The notes under the pieces were generated by a model. The model saw only the letters and a list, made by a program, of their open reading frames with translations, had not been told where the DNA came from and did not search any database. A DNA stretch of 64,000 nucleotides from positions 558,001-622,000 of the forward strand of contig NZ_MZNT01000003.1 of the NCBI RefSeq assembly GCF_002042965.1. The letters run 5' to 3'. A program made the position numbers and the translations under genes. Source of the DNA: Paenibacillus sp. 32352. GTDB lineage: Bacteria; Bacillota; Bacilli; Paenibacillales; NBRC-103111. Shown here in pieces: positions 53,489-61,192 of this stretch. Numbering within the stretch: the stretch's first letter is position 1; the number at the start of each line of letters is the position of its first letter.

Positions 53489-53517
53489 TTGACACATTAG
53501 GTGGCGGAGGTTATATT
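53489..53517 (+). promoter_or_regulatory. Sigma-A promoter of fabH
   Basis: TTGACA (53489-53494), exactly 17 nt, TATATT (53512-53517); near consensus. Confidence 0.75.
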
Positions 53518-53520
53518 TAT

Positions 53521-53539
53521 ATTAGTACTAGGTACTAAT
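53521..53539. promoter_or_regulatory. FapR operator
   Basis: ATTAGTACTAGGTACTAAT is an inverted repeat (ATTAGTAC / GTACTAAT) that matches the known FapR motif of Bacillales (TTAGTACC-type halves). It overlaps the predicted start point, so FapR would block transcription until malonyl-CoA releases it. Confidence 0.8.
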
Positions 53540-53567
53540 ACTTGATAATAAAAAAGGATGATGGGCT

Positions 53568-54590
53568 GTGGAAATCCAAAAAGCCAGAATAACCGCAATT
53601 GGCACCTACGTGCCTGAAAAACGATTGACGAATCACGATTTGGAGGGCATGGTGGAGACCAGCGATGAATGGATCGTTCAGCGCACAGGCATCCGTGAGC
53701 GAAGAATCAGTGAACCCAAACAATATACAAGCGATTTGTGCGAGGCTGCCGTAAAAGATATGATGTACCGGTACGGAAAGTCCGTATCCGACGTCGATTT
53801 TATTATCGTGGCTACCAGCACTCCCGATTTTCCTTTTCCGAGCACCGCTTCGATTTTACAGGACCGTCTTGGCATTTCGGCTTCCACTGGGGCTATCGAT
53901 GTTAGTGCTGCCTGCGCCGGATTCGTCTACGGTCTACATATGGCGAACGGACTGATCGCATCGGGATTGCATCGCAAAATATTGGTCATAGGAGCGGAGA
54001 CGCTGACTAAAATTACGGATTACACAGACCGGACGACATGCGTATTGTTCGGGGACGGTGCAGGTGCCGTGCTCGTGGAACGGGAGGATGGAGACCTTCC
54101 GTCCAGCTTCCTGTCTGCCCATTTGTCTACGGACGGCAGCGGCGGCACACATATTTATCAAACCCGGATTGCTAACCAGTGGAACGGGATTGAATTAATC
54201 GATAAGCAGCTGCTAGTTCAGAACGGCAGGGAAGTATTCAAATGGGTTGTAAGGACGGTGCCGGATGGAATGAAGGAAGTACTCCGGAAGGCGCATATGG
54301 ATTTGGAACAGGTCGATTGGTTCATCCCTCACAGCGCGAACCTGAGAATGATAGAGCCTCTCTGCGAACGGAGCGGTATTCCTATGGAGAAAGCGTTGTA
54401 CAGTCTGGTGCATTTCGGCAATACATCGGCAGCTACTATCCCGCTTGCGCTGGATTTGGGACTCAGAGAAGGCAAGGTGCATAATGGGGACAGCGCCCTT
54501 TTATACGGGTTTGGGGCCGGACTTGTCCAAGCAGGAATGCTGATCCGTCTTCATTTGGACCGTCAGGAAGCTGATCCCGCACCTCTGTAA
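53568..54590 (+). CDS. fabH: Beta-ketoacyl-ACP synthase III
   Basis: 340 residues. It joins acyl-CoA to malonyl-ACP to start fatty-acid synthesis. Catalytic Cys is in VSAACAGFVYGL near residue 115, His in FIPHSANLRM near 255 and Asn in HFGNTSAATIPLAL near 285. The motif is HSAN, not the common HQAN, as in some second-copy enzymes such as FabHB. GTG start with AAAGGATG upstream. A consensus promoter and FapR site sit just before it. Isolated from a fab operon, so probably an accessory copy that tunes branched-chain starter use. Confidence 0.92.
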   Translation: MEIQKARITAIGTYVPEKRLTNHDLEGMVETSDEWIVQRTGIRERRISEPKQYTSDLCEAAVKDMMYRYGKSVSDVDFIIVATSTPDFPFPSTASILQDRLGISASTGAIDVSAACAGFVYGLHMANGLIASGLHRKILVIGAETLTKITDYTDRTTCVLFGDGAGAVLVEREDGDLPSSFLSAHLSTDGSGGTHIYQTRIANQWNGIELIDKQLLVQNGREVFKWVVRTVPDGMKEVLRKAHMDLEQVDWFIPHSANLRMIEPLCERSGIPMEKALYSLVHFGNTSAATIPLALDLGLREGKVHNGDSALLYGFGAGLVQAGMLIRLHLDRQEADPAPL

Positions 54591-54681
54591 AAGGCGCCGG
54601 CATTCCATTTGGTTGCTTGCCGAATTCTTGGTATGATGGTATGTATATGGATAAGTACCTAAGACAGAGGAGTGAGTAGCT

Positions 54682-55671
54682 GTGGAAACCAATACAAATC
54701 AGGAAAGCGGGCTGGAACTGGCTACATTTGCGGGAGGATGCTTCTGGTGCATGGTCACCCCTTTCGACCAGCTGCCGGGCATCGTGAAGGTTGTGTCAGG
54801 GTATACGGGGGGACATAAACCGAACCCGACCTACCAGGAGGTATGCTCCGAGACGACAGGGCATGCCGAAGCGGTTCAAATTACGTTTGACCCGCAAATA
54901 TTTCCATATGAAAAGCTGCTGGATACGTTCTGGCGCCAGATCGATCCGACCGATACCGGCGGCCAGTTCCATGATAGAGGGCCGTCTTACCGCACAGCCA
55001 TTTTCTATCATACCGAGGAGCAGCGGCAGAAGGCGGAAGCATCGAAGGCTGCGCTCGAACAGAGCGGCCGGTTTGATCGTCCGGTTGTGACGGAGATTGT
55101 GCCTGCCACTGAATTTTACGAGGCGGAGGAATATCATCAGGATTACTATGTGAAAAATCCGCTTCGATACAAAATGTACAGAAAAGGCTCGGGGCGGGAT
55201 GCTTTTATCGAACAGCATTGGAACACGGCCCGGGATAAAGAGCAGCGCAAAGGCCAATTGACCCCGCTGCAATACGAGGTCACACAAAACAACGCCACCG
55301 AGCCCCCGTTTCAAAACGAGTTCTGGGACCATCACGAAGAAGGAATTTATGTAGATATCGTATCGGGAGAGCCTCTGTTCAGCTCCAGGGATAAGTTCGA
55401 TTCCGGCTGCGGCTGGCCGAGCTTTACCAAACCGCTGATATCGGCTAACGTTAAGGAAAAGCAGGACTACAGCCATTTTATGATTCGTACCGAAGTTCGG
55501 AGCCGGGAGGCCGACTCCCATTTGGGCCACGTATTTACGGATGGGCCGAAGGAAGCGGGGGGACTGCGCTACTGCATCAATTCCGCCGCGCTTCGGTTTA
55601 TACCGAAGGATCAGCTGGAGAAGGAAGGCTACGGCGCTTACGCCAAATGGTTTGATGAATCAGGGGAATAA
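54682..55671 (+). CDS. msrAB: Fused peptide methionine sulfoxide reductase MsrA-MsrB
   Basis: 329 residues. MsrA (1-~160) has [11 protein letters not shown] with the catalytic Cys20 and [29 protein letters not shown] in outline. MsrB (~190-325) has GCGWPSF, HLGHVF and the catalytic [11 protein letters not shown]. No CxxC zinc pairs are visible in the MsrB part. Together they repair both S- and R-methionine sulfoxide. GTG start. Cytoplasmic, no signal peptide. Terminator at 55782. Confidence 0.95.
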   Translation: METNTNQESGLELATFAGGCFWCMVTPFDQLPGIVKVVSGYTGGHKPNPTYQEVCSETTGHAEAVQITFDPQIFPYEKLLDTFWRQIDPTDTGGQFHDRGPSYRTAIFYHTEEQRQKAEASKAALEQSGRFDRPVVTEIVPATEFYEAEEYHQDYYVKNPLRYKMYRKGSGRDAFIEQHWNTARDKEQRKGQLTPLQYEVTQNNATEPPFQNEFWDHHEEGIYVDIVSGEPLFSSRDKFDSGCGWPSFTKPLISANVKEKQDYSHFMIRTEVRSREADSHLGHVFTDGPKEAGGLRYCINSAALRFIPKDQLEKEGYGAYAKWFDESGE

Positions 55672-55781
55672 ACTGGAAGGTACACGCGGAGGCGTCTTTG
55701 TTCTCCTAAGGCAAAATCTCTTTGCGGCAAGCCGTTCAAGCATAGCTCCATGTTAGGAAGTGTGTTGTTCCTGCTGTATCA

Positions 55782-55812
55782 GGCTGTTGAGATCATCTCG
55801 GCAGCCTTTTTT
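55782..55812 (+). terminator. Terminator after msrAB
   Basis: GGCTG(T)TGAGAT pairs with ATCTCG(G)CAGCC, then six T. Confidence 0.85.
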
Positions 55813-55998
55813 GCAGGGAGTCGTGCATGATTATACATAAAAGTGGAATTTTCATTGAGTTGGTAATATGGAAAATTTTGTCCGAATTGTGAACGGATCG
55901 ATTTCGGATATGGAAAAAGTTTGAAAAAGTACTGCAATTCACCATCGATGCATTATATGATGGAGCAGAATTGTAAACCGTACTTATTCGGAGGAATC
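55813..55998. other. Leader of the ECF sigma operon
   Basis: AT-rich, no gene with a ribosome site. A weak TAATAT near 55864 could be a -10, but no matching -35 is clear. An ECF-type self-promoter could not be assigned by eye. Confidence 0.3.
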
Positions 55999-56580
55999 AT
56001 GTCAAAATCGATATTGTTGCTATTGACCGGCGATATCAGGTCTATTGACCCGATGCTGCAGGAGCAAGTATATAAAGAGTTTTACAGGCTCGTCTACCCG
56101 TTAATCCTCTATATTGTGAAGGATCATCCGACTACGGAAGATATTATTCAGGATACCTTTTTGACCATTATTCGAAAAAGCCCCCATGATATCGAAGAAG
56201 TCCGGCTTCACGCCTGGATTCGGGCTGTTGCCCGCAACGCAACCATAAGTTATTTAAGAAAAAATAAAAAAAGGCGTGACGAACTTCTTTCTGATGACGT
56301 CTATATTGAAAATGCCGTTCCTCTGCCGCATCATCCGGCTTTCTCTACCGAATCCGAAGTGGAGGCCAAGCTGCTCGAGGAGGCTATCATTCATTATATT
56401 CATCAGCTGAAGCCGATTTATCGTCAGGTGATCCAAATGCGTTGGACCGAATGTTTATCCTACAAGGAAATGGCGGATCGGTTAGGCGTCACGGAGGAGA
56501 AGATCCGTCAAACGCTGCACCGCTCCAGGGAAGCTATCAAGAAAAAACTGCAGCGTGATTGGAAGGTGAACGAGCCTTGA
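55999..56580 (+). CDS. ECF-type RNA polymerase sigma factor
   Basis: 193 residues from ATG 55999, with GGAGG upstream. Sigma-2 has YKEFYRLVYPLILYIVKDHPTTEDIIQDTFLTIIRK in outline and AWIRAVARNATISYLRK; sigma-4 has LKPIYRQVIQMRWTECLSYKEMADRLGVTEEKIRQTLHRSREAIKKKL. Its stop overlaps the TTG of the next gene (TTGA), so it is coupled to a membrane protein that is probably its anti-sigma factor. Confidence 0.9.
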   Translation: MSKSILLLLTGDIRSIDPMLQEQVYKEFYRLVYPLILYIVKDHPTTEDIIQDTFLTIIRKSPHDIEEVRLHAWIRAVARNATISYLRKNKKRRDELLSDDVYIENAVPLPHHPAFSTESEVEAKLLEEAIIHYIHQLKPIYRQVIQMRWTECLSYKEMADRLGVTEEKIRQTLHRSREAIKKKLQRDWKVNEP

Positions 56581-57362
56581 ACAGATCCGATTTTGAGGCT
56601 GAATTTGATCGTATGTTTGAAGAAGCTGTCCGCAGGAGTGAGCTTGACGAGATTGCTGTGCCTGACGCCGATTCCTCGTGGCAGCGAATTCGCTCCAAGC
56701 TTCGCAAGGAACGGCAGAGGGTCCGATTTCTTCGCGCAGCCAAATGGAGCGGGCTTGCCGCTGCATCTTTAGGTTTGGGCACCTTTTTATTTCAATCCCT
56801 GCAGCCTACGGAAGCGTTTCGTCCGATGTTTGAGATGGTCTATAAAGTAAAAGGCGGCTCGGTGAGCCTGAATGTGGCTAGTACGGACCAATCAACAGCC
56901 GGAGCCAAGACAGCTCCGCCGCCGCCAGATGACGAGCTTCCTGTTCAACCAGTGAAGGATAATCGGGATTTGCCGGAAGAAAACGCCTTTCGGCGGGAAA
57001 AGGTGACGATGGAGGAAGCGGCCGCCAGGACGCAGTTCGCGCTGCCTGAGCCGAAATATATTCCCGATGGCTATACATTACAAGAGGTCACGATCCATAT
57101 AACCATCGGCCAGCCCAAGGCCAGCGCTGCCAAGCTGGTCTATGTTAAGGAGAACGTGCCTGAGCAGCTCTCGATCCTGGTCCGCAAACGCTCCTATAGT
57201 GATCATGCGGATTTGCCGGACGGCAAACGGGAATTAACAAAACCCGCTGCAGCTGTCAATGAGCTGGAGCTTAATGTTGGGGAAATCAATGTCATTGTTA
57301 AGGGCGCGCTCGAGGTAGGCGTGCTGAACCGGATTATCGATGGCATGAATTTGAGCGAATAA
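56577..57362 (+). CDS. Putative anti-sigma factor with DUF4367 domain
   Basis: About 261 residues from TTG 56577, which overlaps the sigma stop. The N-terminal ~60 residues are charged and cytoplasmic, one membrane span follows (AAKWSGLAAASLGLGTFLFQ), then a Pro/Asp-rich linker and an extracellular DUF4367 domain (FALPEPKYIPDGYTLQEVTIHI, VYVKENVPEQLSILVRKR). No zinc-binding ZAS motif (HxxxCxxC) is seen. The layout fits a transmembrane sensor that holds the sigma factor. Confidence 0.78.
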   Translation: MNRSDFEAEFDRMFEEAVRRSELDEIAVPDADSSWQRIRSKLRKERQRVRFLRAAKWSGLAAASLGLGTFLFQSLQPTEAFRPMFEMVYKVKGGSVSLNVASTDQSTAGAKTAPPPPDDELPVQPVKDNRDLPEENAFRREKVTMEEAAARTQFALPEPKYIPDGYTLQEVTIHITIGQPKASAAKLVYVKENVPEQLSILVRKRSYSDHADLPDGKRELTKPAAAVNELELNVGEINVIVKGALEVGVLNRIIDGMNLSE

Positions 57363-57378
57363 GCTTTGGGGAGGTCTT

Positions 57379-58308
57379 ATGAATACGGGATGGCTGCTGT
57401 TATTTAAGGAGGATATCACTGCTCTCAAGTCTTCCGTCCAGTACGCTTTGTTCGAGGAGTATGTCCGACTGGCTGCTGCATCGGGTCTGCTCTTGGGGCT
57501 GAACGAGACGAACGCGAGGCTTGTCGTCAAGACGGTCTTTCTGCAGGCGGCGTCAAGACGTTTTGCAGACAAGAATGAAATTCAGATCAAAGAGCATTTA
57601 ATGCGAATGATTGAAGGAGCGGTCTTGAAGCATCAAACGGCTGCTGGCTGTAAGTCTGATGCCGGAGTTCAAGCGGAACAGCTGATGGAGGCATGGAACG
57701 ATATAGCCCCTGTTCTCCAAAGGAAGGTGCTGCGCCGCAGACGTTTCAGGCTGATGCTGTCCGTATGCTCGTTTGCGGTCATTTTGATCATTGGCGGCTT
57801 TGCGTTTGGTACGACGACTCCGGCGCAAAAATCAGCCAAAGTCGCTGCACCGCCGAATAAAGAATCGGATGGATCGGAGCTAACGCAGCCCGTTAGCGGC
57901 ATTCAACATCCTTTGAAGGTGACAGCTGAGGAGGCGCGGCAGTATGCGGATTTTCAGCTGGGGATTCCGCAGATTTTGCCGGATGGCTACCATTTTGAAG
58001 AGGCTTTGGTATTTTTGAGCGGACAGGAAACCAAATCCAGGAACATTGTTTTGGTATATACCAATGAAGAGAACTATTTGCTGAGGGTTTTGTACAATAA
58101 GCTGGCTCCCCGCAGTGCGCTGACTACAGGCGTTACGCTGCCCGAGAGCATGGAGGAGATCTTTTTAAGAGGCAGCAAGGCGCTTCTCGTCAAAACGAAG
58201 GACAATCATTCCCGGCTCGATTGGCTGGAAGGAGATACCTATACCAGTATCTCGGGAAGAGATATTGACGACAAGCAGCTGGTAAGCATGGCGGAGAGTC
58301 TTCAATAA
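57379..58308 (+). CDS. Second DUF4367 membrane protein of the ECF operon
   Basis: 309 residues. A cytoplasmic helical part (~135 residues) comes first, then one span (RLMLSVCSFAVILIIGGFAFG) after an RRRR patch, and an external DUF4367 domain (LGIPQILPDGYHFEEALVFLSG, VYTNEENYLLRVLYN). It lies 16 bases behind the first DUF4367 protein with GGGGAGG before the ATG. It is similar in plan but much longer in the cytoplasmic half, so it may be a co-sensor or a second anti-sigma. Confidence 0.75.
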   Translation: MNTGWLLLFKEDITALKSSVQYALFEEYVRLAAASGLLLGLNETNARLVVKTVFLQAASRRFADKNEIQIKEHLMRMIEGAVLKHQTAAGCKSDAGVQAEQLMEAWNDIAPVLQRKVLRRRRFRLMLSVCSFAVILIIGGFAFGTTTPAQKSAKVAAPPNKESDGSELTQPVSGIQHPLKVTAEEARQYADFQLGIPQILPDGYHFEEALVFLSGQETKSRNIVLVYTNEENYLLRVLYNKLAPRSALTTGVTLPESMEEIFLRGSKALLVKTKDNHSRLDWLEGDTYTSISGRDIDDKQLVSMAESLQ

Positions 58309-58340
58309 CCAGCTGTGGGGCCTGCATGTGGAGGAGAACC

Positions 58341-58367
58341 GTTCGGAGCAGCGTTCCGGACTGTTTT
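58341..58367 (+). terminator. Terminator of the ECF operon
   Basis: GTTCGGA pairs with TCCGGAC (one G-T), then TGTTTTT. Confidence 0.6.
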
Positions 58368-58504
58368 TGCTTATTCAGGATAATCGAGTCTAGGATGCAG
58401 GGAAAGCTTATGTATCCTGGCTTTTTTGGCTTTTAGCGAAAAAAATGGTAAAGTAGGGTAGATGCAAGAAATGAGAAACGGTTCGAAAAAGGAGATTCGC
58501 AGGA

Positions 58505-58687
58505 ATGATAGTATTGTTCATCTTGTTTATTTTAATTATGGGGTCCTTTTTTAGCGGTGCGGTCGTGTTGTTTTTCCAGAAAAAAACAAAGCTCGGCTTC
58601 CTTATGCTGGTTTTGGGAGCCATCTCCACATTCATGTTCTATTATTCTATCTACCAGGGCTGGGTTACCGTTCCTTCGCAGAGCTAG
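58505..58687 (+). CDS. Small two-span membrane protein, 60 residues
   Basis: Two hydrophobic helices (MIVLFILFILIMGSFFSGAVVLFF and LGFLMLVLGAISTFMFYYSIY) joined by QKKTK. AAAAGGAG is ~13 nt and AGGA ~1-2 nt before the ATG. Own terminator follows. No family recognised. Confidence 0.65.
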   Translation: MIVLFILFILIMGSFFSGAVVLFFQKKTKLGFLMLVLGAISTFMFYYSIYQGWVTVPSQS

Positions 58688-58716
58688 CGGCTCCTATCCT
58701 CTGGAGAGACATTGAG

Positions 58717-58747
58717 AGATCGCCGGAATTCCGGTGATCTTTTTTTG
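58717..58747 (+). terminator. Terminator after the small membrane protein
   Basis: AGATCGCCGG-AATT-CCGGTGATCT then seven T. Confidence 0.88.
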
Positions 58748-59033
58748 ACCTCAGGGAGCATGTACCTTTGAACAAGAGGTATTTCAAGCGAATCCTTCCA
58801 TATCCAGTTCCCCGCCCTTGCTCAAGCGTTAAGGCTTTTGACAAGGAGATGCAGAACAGTTATTGCTCCTTCCTCATTCGATGGACAGACACACAATTAT
58901 CGGCAGGCGGTTCATGTACCCAAGCTATCGCGGCCATTACCGCATAGTGTACAGTACAGAACCAAGTGGGAGAGTATCAGGCGGCATTCCACTCCCGTAC
59001 AAAATGAGGATACTGCAAAGGAAAGGGATTCGT
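58748..59033. other. Region before the VrrA-like gene
   Basis: Open frames overlap here (one continues into the next gene from 58863) but none has a ribosome site. No repeat or consensus promoter seen. Confidence 0.35.
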
Positions 59034-59528
59034 ATGAAAAAGACCATGGTGTCCAGAACGACGAGGCCATCTATGCATGCCTCCAAACCTTCGGCAAGGA
59101 CGTCGGCCCGCGGACCGAAGAGAACGGCGAGCCCTCGCAAAGCACCATCATCGAGGACCAGACCAGCAAGAAACAGCATGTCTAGAGATACGTTTACCGA
59201 CAGTGACATTATGTCTTCAAGATCAGCAGGCATCAACGGCTTTTTTGATGGAGGCGGCGGAGCTGCCGGCGCCCTGCCTGCAGCCCAGGAAACGGCTGCC
59301 GCAGAAGCCGGAAATACAAGAGGCATAGGATCTTTTTTGAGCGGCTTTGGAGGCATTGACGGCATCATATCGATGATGACCAAGGCGCAGCAAATGTTCA
59401 AGCTGTTTCAACAAATGGGCCCGATTTTTAAATTGATCAGCTCATTCAGCGGCGCTAAGGCTTCAACAGCAAGCGTCAGGTCGAGAAGAGGCCGAAAAAC
59501 GGCATACCCGATAAAAGGGAAACGATAA
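59034..59528 (+). CDS. VrrA/YqfQ-like protein
   Basis: 164 residues from ATG 59034, with AAAGGAAAGGG upstream. The N-terminal ~70 residues are low-complexity, Arg/Ser/Pro/Thr-rich and strongly basic. The conserved part is GIGSFLSGFGGIDGIISMMTKAQQMFKLFQQMGPIFKLI in outline, typical of YqfQ/VrrA proteins of Bacillales. The basic tail (SRRGRKTAYPIKGKR) closes it. Possibly a spore- or envelope-associated protein; role unproven. Confidence 0.7.
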   Translation: MKKTMVSRTTRPSMHASKPSARTSARGPKRTASPRKAPSSRTRPARNSMSRDTFTDSDIMSSRSAGINGFFDGGGGAAGALPAAQETAAAEAGNTRGIGSFLSGFGGIDGIISMMTKAQQMFKLFQQMGPIFKLISSFSGAKASTASVRSRRGRKTAYPIKGKR

Positions 59529-59537
59529 GTGAAGCAG

Positions 59538-59560
59538 CCCGGTCCATGACCGGGTTTTTT
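59538..59560 (+). terminator. Terminator after the VrrA-like gene
   Basis: CCCGGTC-CAT-GACCGGG then six T. Confidence 0.88.
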
Positions 59561-59741
59561 GTTTTAACCTGCTGCGGAGGAAGCAAACAGATAGCGCCAG
59601 GCATCCTTACCTTGAAGTAACTAAATGAAGTCATCGTCAGTCCTTATATTTCTTCGAAATATTTTATATGATGATAAGAGGCAGCCACAGTTTCATACAA
59701 CACCTGCAGGAGACGGATTCAGATAACGGGAGGTAGTAAGG

Positions 59742-60173
59742 ATGCTAATCAAACGGATCGGACATTTGGCGCTTACGGTGGAGGATATGGTGAAATCGCT
59801 TCATTTTTATTGCGATGTGCTTGGCTTTGCCAAAGCCTTTGAGCTGCATGATGCAGAGGACAAGCCTTGGATCGTTTACTTGCGGGTGTGTGAGGGGCAG
59901 TTTCTTGAGCTGTTTTACGGCGGCTTGAACAAGCCGGAGCCCGTTCATCGGCCTATTGGATTTAATCATCTTTGTTTGGAAGTAGAGAATATTGATGAGA
60001 TTGCCGGTCATTTAAAAAAGCACGGGATCCCTTTGGACGTTGAGCCCAAGCAAGGGAAGGATACGAACTACCAATGCTGGGCAAGAGACCCGGACGGAAA
60101 CCGGATCGAATTTATGCAGCTGATGCCTGGCTCGCCGCAAATGAGAGGGCATCAGAGTGAGATTGAGCAATGA
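59742..60173 (+). CDS. VOC-family glyoxalase/dioxygenase-like protein
   Basis: 143 residues, two beta-alpha-beta-beta-beta units. Metal ligands are expected at His in RIGHLALTVEDM, Glu in GQFLELFY, His in GFNHLCLEVENI and Glu in GNRIEFMQLMP. Members include glyoxalase I and ring-cleaving dioxygenases. GGGAGG before ATG. First gene of a run with the aldo/keto reductase (24 bases on). Confidence 0.88.
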   Translation: MLIKRIGHLALTVEDMVKSLHFYCDVLGFAKAFELHDAEDKPWIVYLRVCEGQFLELFYGGLNKPEPVHRPIGFNHLCLEVENIDEIAGHLKKHGIPLDVEPKQGKDTNYQCWARDPDGNRIEFMQLMPGSPQMRGHQSEIEQ

Positions 60174-60197
60174 TCAAATAACCAGGAGGTAGGAAGA

Positions 60198-61166
60198 ATG
60201 GAATACCGGACATTAGGAAAAACAGGAATTCAAGTATCAAGCCTTTGCTTCGGTACGATGTCATTCGGGGGTCCGGCGGATGAAGAAGAGTCCAGGGCCA
60301 TGTTTCGCCGCTGCAGAGAAGCAGGCATTAATTTCTTCGATACGGCCAACGTGTATAACCGGGGGCTATCGGAAGAAATATTGGGAAGATGCATCGCGGA
60401 TTGCCGTGATGAGATTGTGCTGACGTCCAAAGTGAACTTCGCGATGGGACAGGATGTGAACGCCAAAGGACTGTCTCGCCGTCATATTATGCTTGCGGTG
60501 GAGCAAAGCTTGAAGCGGCTTGGTACGGACCGGCTCGATATATATTTTGTTCATCACTTTGATCCCAAGACCCCGATGGAGGAGACGCTGCGGGCGCTGG
60601 ACGACCTTCAAAGGCAGGGGAAAATCCTGTATCCCGCCGTCAGCAACTGGGCGGCCTGGCAGATAGCGAAGGCACAGGGGATTTCAGCGAGAGAGGGGCT
60701 TGCCCGGTTCGAATGCATCCAGCCGATGTATAATCTGGCCAAGCGCCAGGCAGAGGTTGAAATCCTGCCATTGGCCGCTTCGGAGCAAATCGGCGTCATT
60801 TCATACAGCCCTCTTGGCGGGGGATTGCTGACAGGAAAATACGGGAAGGACAGGAAGCCCGCCCAAGGGCGCTTGGTCGATCAGAAAAATTATACCGAGC
60901 GTTACCGTGATGAAGTTTATTATGCTATTGCCGATAAGTTTACGGATTATGCGCTGGAGCATGACGTGCATCCGGCGTCGTTGGCTGTATCATGGGTTAT
61001 GAGCCATCCCGCCGTTACGGCTCCGATCATCGGAGCACGGAATGTGGAGCAGCTGGAGCCGTCCCTGGCAGCACTGAATATCCCGATGACACAGGAATGG
61101 CGGGAGGAGATATCAGCGTTATCCGTGGCTCCTCCTCCGGCTACAGACCGAAGCGAAGAAAGATGA
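60198..61166 (+). CDS. Aldo/keto reductase
   Basis: 322 residues. NADPH-dependent TIM-barrel reductase. The catalytic Tyr is in FFDTANVYNRGLSEEILG with Asp before it, Lys in IVLTSKVNF and His in IYFVHHFDPKTP. C-terminal SWVMSHPAVTAPIIGARNVEQLEPSL binds the cofactor. AGGAGG before ATG. Its last bases contain the GAGGTG that seems to serve the next gene. Confidence 0.92.
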   Translation: MEYRTLGKTGIQVSSLCFGTMSFGGPADEEESRAMFRRCREAGINFFDTANVYNRGLSEEILGRCIADCRDEIVLTSKVNFAMGQDVNAKGLSRRHIMLAVEQSLKRLGTDRLDIYFVHHFDPKTPMEETLRALDDLQRQGKILYPAVSNWAAWQIAKAQGISAREGLARFECIQPMYNLAKRQAEVEILPLAASEQIGVISYSPLGGGLLTGKYGKDRKPAQGRLVDQKNYTERYRDEVYYAIADKFTDYALEHDVHPASLAVSWVMSHPAVTAPIIGARNVEQLEPSLAALNIPMTQEWREEISALSVAPPPATDRSEER

Positions 61167-61192
61167 GGTGAACCGCTTAAAGAAGCGGCAGC
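61165..61192 (+). promoter_or_regulatory. Hairpin-bridged Shine-Dalgarno of the TetM-like gene
   Basis: GAGGTG (61165-61170) lies 22 nt from the ATG, too far to work linearly. Between them CCGCTT-AAAG-AAGCGG (61173-61188) forms a perfect 6-bp hairpin; 2 nt remain before and 4 after, so folding would restore a spacing of about 6. Confidence 0.6.
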
